A stretch of DNA of 64,000 bases from Acherontichlamydia pituitae (lineage in GTDB: Bacteria; Chlamydiota; Chlamydiia; Chlamydiales; Rhabdochlamydiaceae). A program made the position numbers and the translations under genes. Positions within the stretch are counted from its first letter, which is position 1; every line of letters starts with the position of its first letter. The notes beneath the pieces are model-generated. The model was given only the letters and a program-made list of their open reading frames with translations. It was not told the DNA's origin and searched no databases. The DNA is taken from positions 1 to 64,000 of the forward strand of contig JAHCAX010000010.1 of the NCBI GenBank assembly GCA_019634675.1, in the 5' to 3' direction. This document shows, piece after piece, positions 61,125 to 64,000 of this stretch.

Positions 61125-63173
61125 ATGTCGAAAAAGATTTTGATCACATCTGCGCTCCCTTACGCTAACGGCCCGCTTCATTTCGGCCATATTGCAGGAG
61201 CTTATCTGCCGGGGGATTGTTATGCCCGCTACGAAAGGCTGAAAGGGAACCGCGTCCTCTACATTTGCGGTTCCGATGAGTATGGAATAGCGATCACATT
61301 GAGCGCGGAAATGGCGGGAAGGAGCCCGAAAGAGCATGTCGATATCTTTCACGAGATCAACAAGGATCTTTTTCATAAGCTCAACTTTTCATTCGATCAT
61401 TTTTCCCGAACGACATGGCCGGGACACATCAAGACCACGCAGCAGTTTTTCCTCGATCTGCTCCATAATGGGCACATTGAAGAAAAGGTCACAGAGCAGC
61501 TCTTTTCTGAAAAAGAAGGGAAGTTTCTGGCGGACCGCTACGTGACCGGCACATGCCCGAAATGCGGCTTTACGGAAGCAAGGGGCGATGAGTGCCAGCG
61601 GTGCGGCGCTAGCTATGAAGCGACCGATCTGCTCAATCCCCGTTCCAAGCTGTCCCAAGCGCCGCTAGTTCGCAAGCCGACAAAGCATTGGTTTTTGCGC
61701 TTTGACCATTTTAAAGAACAGTTGACCGAGTGGATTGGAAAAAAGAATTGGAAGGCCAATGTCGTCAATTTCGCTAAGGCCTACATCGATGACCTTAAGC
61801 CGCGCGCCATCACACGCGATATGGAGTGGGGCGTACCCTTGCCTCTTCCTGGAACGGAAGGAAAGGTCCTCTATGTCTGGTTCGATGCGCCGATCGGCTA
61901 CATTTCCGCAACCCAGGAATGGGCGGAGCTGCAAAAGAAACCTGAGGCGTGGAAAGATTTTTGGCTTGATCCCCAAACTACGCTTGTCAACTTCATCGGC
62001 AAGGACAACATCCCGTTCCACGCGGTGTTCTTCCCTGCAATGACCATGGGGCAGAACCAGCCTTATAAACTTGTGGACCAGCTTCCTGCCAATGAGTTCT
62101 TTAACCTCGAAGGGAAGCAGTTTTGCAAATCGGACGGCTGGACGATCAACCTCGATTCTGTTTTCAAGCAGTTCACCACGGACCAGATCCGGTATGCGAT
62201 CGCCTCCAACGCTCCTGAAAACCAAGATTCTGATTTTTCCTGGAAAGATTTCCAGATGCGCTGCAACAGCGAACTTCTCGGCAAGTACGGCAACCTTGTC
62301 AACCGCACCCTTGTGTTCCTCCAGGCCCAGTGCGAAGGAAAAGTGCCAGCGCTGACGCATCCCCACCCCATCGATATCGACTTCTTGAAAAAGATCAAAG
62401 AACTCGTCCATGAAGCGGACGTCGCCTATAGCAATTTTCAATTGCGCAGGGCCAGCCAGATCATCATGGAGATCGCCCAAGCCGGCAATGTCTACTTCGA
62501 TACGAAAAAACCGTGGGTCGCAGCCAAGAGCGCGCTGACCCATCACGATATGCAGACAACGATCGCCTGCTGCTTGGAATGCATCAAGTGCATGGCATTG
62601 GTCTCCTCTCCTATCATTCCTGAAACGGCAGACCGCATTTGGAAAATGCTCGGGTATTCATTGACCCTGCATGAGCTAAAATGGGATATGGTCGTCAATT
62701 CTCAGCTTCCTGAAGGGCATAAGCTCGAAGCTCCCCAAGTCCTCTTTAACAAGGTAGAAGATAGCGTGATCCAGCAAGAGATCGATAGCTTGCAAAAGCT
62801 AGTTGTCAAACCGGCAGCTAAGGAAGCTAAATCTGCTGAGCCTCTCAAAGAGCAGATCAGCATCGATGAGTTCCGCAAAGTCGATCTGCGCATCGCCAAG
62901 GTCCTGCATGTAGAAAGAGTTCCTAAAAGCAAAAAGCTCCTTAAGCTGACTGTCGATATCGGCTTTGAGCAGAGGACGATCGTCTCCGGCATCGGCGAAA
63001 AAATCGAAGATATTTCGACCCTCGTTGGCCGCAGCATCGCAGTGGTCGCGAACTTGAAGCCGACAACGTTAATGGGAATTGAAAGCCAAGGGATGATCCT
63101 TTCAGCCGAAGTCTCCAGCGGTTTTGAGCTCCCTTCTTTTACCGAAGCTCTTCCTGGCACTCCAGTTATTTAA
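61125..63173 (+). CDS. metG: Methionyl-tRNA synthetase
   Basis: Class I synthetase of 682 residues. 'SALPYANGPLHFGHIAGAYL' holds the HIGH-type motif. Four zinc cysteines are in CPKCG...CQRCG. The catalytic-loop motif reads KQFCKSDG where KMSKSRG is usual, so Met is Phe and Ser is Cys. An anticodon-binding helical domain and a C-terminal EMAP/Trbp111-like tRNA-binding domain (about 570-682: FRKVDLRIAKVLHVERVPKS, 'LMGIESQGMILSAE') complete it. Ends the CT022-CT032-like block. Confidence 0.96.
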   Translation: MSKKILITSALPYANGPLHFGHIAGAYLPGDCYARYERLKGNRVLYICGSDEYGIAITLSAEMAGRSPKEHVDIFHEINKDLFHKLNFSFDHFSRTTWPGHIKTTQQFFLDLLHNGHIEEKVTEQLFSEKEGKFLADRYVTGTCPKCGFTEARGDECQRCGASYEATDLLNPRSKLSQAPLVRKPTKHWFLRFDHFKEQLTEWIGKKNWKANVVNFAKAYIDDLKPRAITRDMEWGVPLPLPGTEGKVLYVWFDAPIGYISATQEWAELQKKPEAWKDFWLDPQTTLVNFIGKDNIPFHAVFFPAMTMGQNQPYKLVDQLPANEFFNLEGKQFCKSDGWTINLDSVFKQFTTDQIRYAIASNAPENQDSDFSWKDFQMRCNSELLGKYGNLVNRTLVFLQAQCEGKVPALTHPHPIDIDFLKKIKELVHEADVAYSNFQLRRASQIIMEIAQAGNVYFDTKKPWVAAKSALTHHDMQTTIACCLECIKCMALVSSPIIPETADRIWKMLGYSLTLHELKWDMVVNSQLPEGHKLEAPQVLFNKVEDSVIQQEIDSLQKLVVKPAAKEAKSAEPLKEQISIDEFRKVDLRIAKVLHVERVPKSKKLLKLTVDIGFEQRTIVSGIGEKIEDISTLVGRSIAVVANLKPTTLMGIESQGMILSAEVSSGFELPSFTEALPGTPVI

Positions 63174-63177
63174 AGTG

Positions 63178-63194
63178 GCGGGCTTTCAGCCCGC
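63178..63194. terminator. Short GC hairpin between metG and the OMP gene
   Basis: GCGGGCT / AGCCCGC with a 3-nt loop, 4 bp after the metG stop and 13 bp from the end of the convergent outer-membrane gene. No T-run; a weak or bidirectional terminator by position. Confidence 0.5.
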
Positions 63195-63207
63195 GCCATC
63201 ATCAATC

Positions 63208-64000
63208 TTAGAATGTAAAGCCCATATTGGCGGTGAGGCCGTGCAGGTATAAGTCGGTGTTGCCCCCGCTTGTCCCGATGATCTGGACATCGTTCAATGT
63301 GCGCATCATGTTCTGCGACCACAAGTAGTTGAAATCATAAGTAGCGCTCAAGTCGAAATGGCACCGTTTTTTGGAAAAATAGGTTCCCCAGCCCAAGCCC
63401 AAGTTTGCTTCCGCCATCGGTCTTACGCAAGGGCGGTTATGCATATCGTAAGAGACTTTGATGCCGCCTGCCACAAAAGGATCTTCTGAGTGGGTCACTT
63501 TAGTGAACCGAGTGTATAAAATGCTCGCTCCCACTTCGCCTTGCAGTCTAAAACCGGCTCCTAAGAGAAAATGAGCGTCGAGGCCAGCTCTAGGTCCGAT
63601 TGCCCATGAGTTGAGATGGTTGTGCGAATGGACTGTGCTCGATGGCGGCGAAACGTTGAGGGCCCCTTTTAGACGGATGTTCAATGATTGCTCGATCCAT
63701 GAGGTGCGCAGGCCGATAAACGGGGTCAATGTCAGCATCCGTCCCGAGTACATAGGTCTTTCAACGACAGCGTCCAACCAGTCAAGCTCGAGGTGCCATT
63801 TTGACGAAAGATGTCTGGCCGCTATCCCTTGACCTTGAGGAGATGCTTGATAAAACCAGTCGGTCAAGTACAAGGCGCCGATCCCATTTCCAGCGCTTGG
63901 CGCCGACTCTGATTTTGTGTTCAGAAGATGCAAACGGGTATAGTCGACTTTGAAGACCCAATTGTCCGGATGCAAGTTGAAGCCGAGGCCGACTTTAAAG
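63208..64000 (-). CDS. Outer-membrane beta-barrel protein (MOMP/Lpg1974-like), 5' end outside the window
   Basis: At least 264 codons; the open frame continues past the right edge (...FKVGLGFNLHPDNW). Alternating hydrophobic strands with aromatic girdles (LTPFIGLRTSWIEQSLNIRL; 'AIGPRAGLDAHFLLGAGFRL'; 'MAEANLGLGWGTYF') and a terminal 'ANMGFTF' ending in Phe mark a Bam-assembled barrel. The pattern resembles the Lpg1974 / major outer-membrane porin group of environmental chlamydiae and legionellae. The Met at 63975 is internal. Convergent with metG. Confidence 0.8.
   Translation of the reverse strand, partial: FKVGLGFNLHPDNWVFKVDYTRLHLLNTKSESAPSAGNGIGALYLTDWFYQASPQGQGIAARHLSSKWHLELDWLDAVVERPMYSGRMLTLTPFIGLRTSWIEQSLNIRLKGALNVSPPSSTVHSHNHLNSWAIGPRAGLDAHFLLGAGFRLQGEVGASILYTRFTKVTHSEDPFVAGGIKVSYDMHNRPCVRPMAEANLGLGWGTYFSKKRCHFDLSATYDFNYLWSQNMMRTLNDVQIIGTSGGNTDLYLHGLTANMGFTF

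Overview
The window is from a member of the Chlamydiae, most likely an amoeba-associated 'environmental' lineage rather than a Chlamydia species. The evidence is gene order and content. Positions 36316-50128 carry lptG, lptF, tilS, ftsH, pnp, rpsO, tadA and a 77-aa protein in the order remembered for C. trachomatis CT838-CT845. Positions 50285-63173 carry rpmE, prfA, prmC, ffh, rpsP, trmD, rplS, rnhB, gmk, a small rpoZ-position gene and metG in the CT022-CT032 order. FtsH has the long chlamydial form. Several things Chlamydia itself lacks (metK, a ClbS-like protein, F-box proteins, a hybrid histidine kinase) point to an environmental chlamydia. The family cannot be fixed from the sequence alone.

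Layout. 1-2876: the end of a MarC-type membrane protein, the tRNA modification gene mtaB and a coupled unknown gene. 2934-9818: an AT-richer island of four paralogous genes, each encoding an N-terminal F-box-like motif followed by eight WD40 repeats. This is the domain order of eukaryotic substrate receptors such as Cdc4/FBXW7. One copy is inverted and carries an extra C-terminal domain. 10005-18453: metK with an unexpected signal-peptide-like N-terminus, a PP2C phosphatase, a regulator/aminotransferase pair around a symmetric divergent promoter, and a four-gene operon (NUDIX, GNAT, ClbS-like, cupin). 18460-31062: glgB, an SDR, a secreted-looking GNAT, ligA, membrane and unknown proteins, two genes sharing a duplicated domain, miaB, rplM-rpsI and a thioesterase. 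31146-35496: a protein with one Lys and no Arg in 332 residues, an M32 carboxypeptidase, an AdoMet-decarboxylase-like protein and an aldo/keto reductase. 35503-50128: an envelope block (PAP2 phosphatase, LptF/G) and the conserved tilS-ftsH-pnp-rpsO-tadA block. Two lineage genes interrupt it: a secreted metallopeptidase-like protein and an Inc-like protein. 50285-63173: the translation/SRP operon block, interrupted by a Ser/Thr kinase and a hybrid histidine kinase, with yicC before gmk. 63208-64000: the 3' part of an outer-membrane beta-barrel gene.

Several gaps hold palindromic, MITE-like elements of 164-184 bp (17473, 33975, 45975) and a shorter one (48785). The arms of the 33975 and 45975 elements are recognisably related. 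No rRNA, tRNA, CRISPR array or intact transposase was found.

How it fits together: housekeeping genes in deeply conserved chlamydial order (translation, RNA turnover, LPS export) alternate with lineage-specific insertions. Many of these insertions look host-directed: F-box/WD40 receptors, an Inc-like protein, a Lys-free acidic protein, and a kinase and phosphatase. The strongest candidate for an undescribed system is the F-box/8xWD40 cluster.
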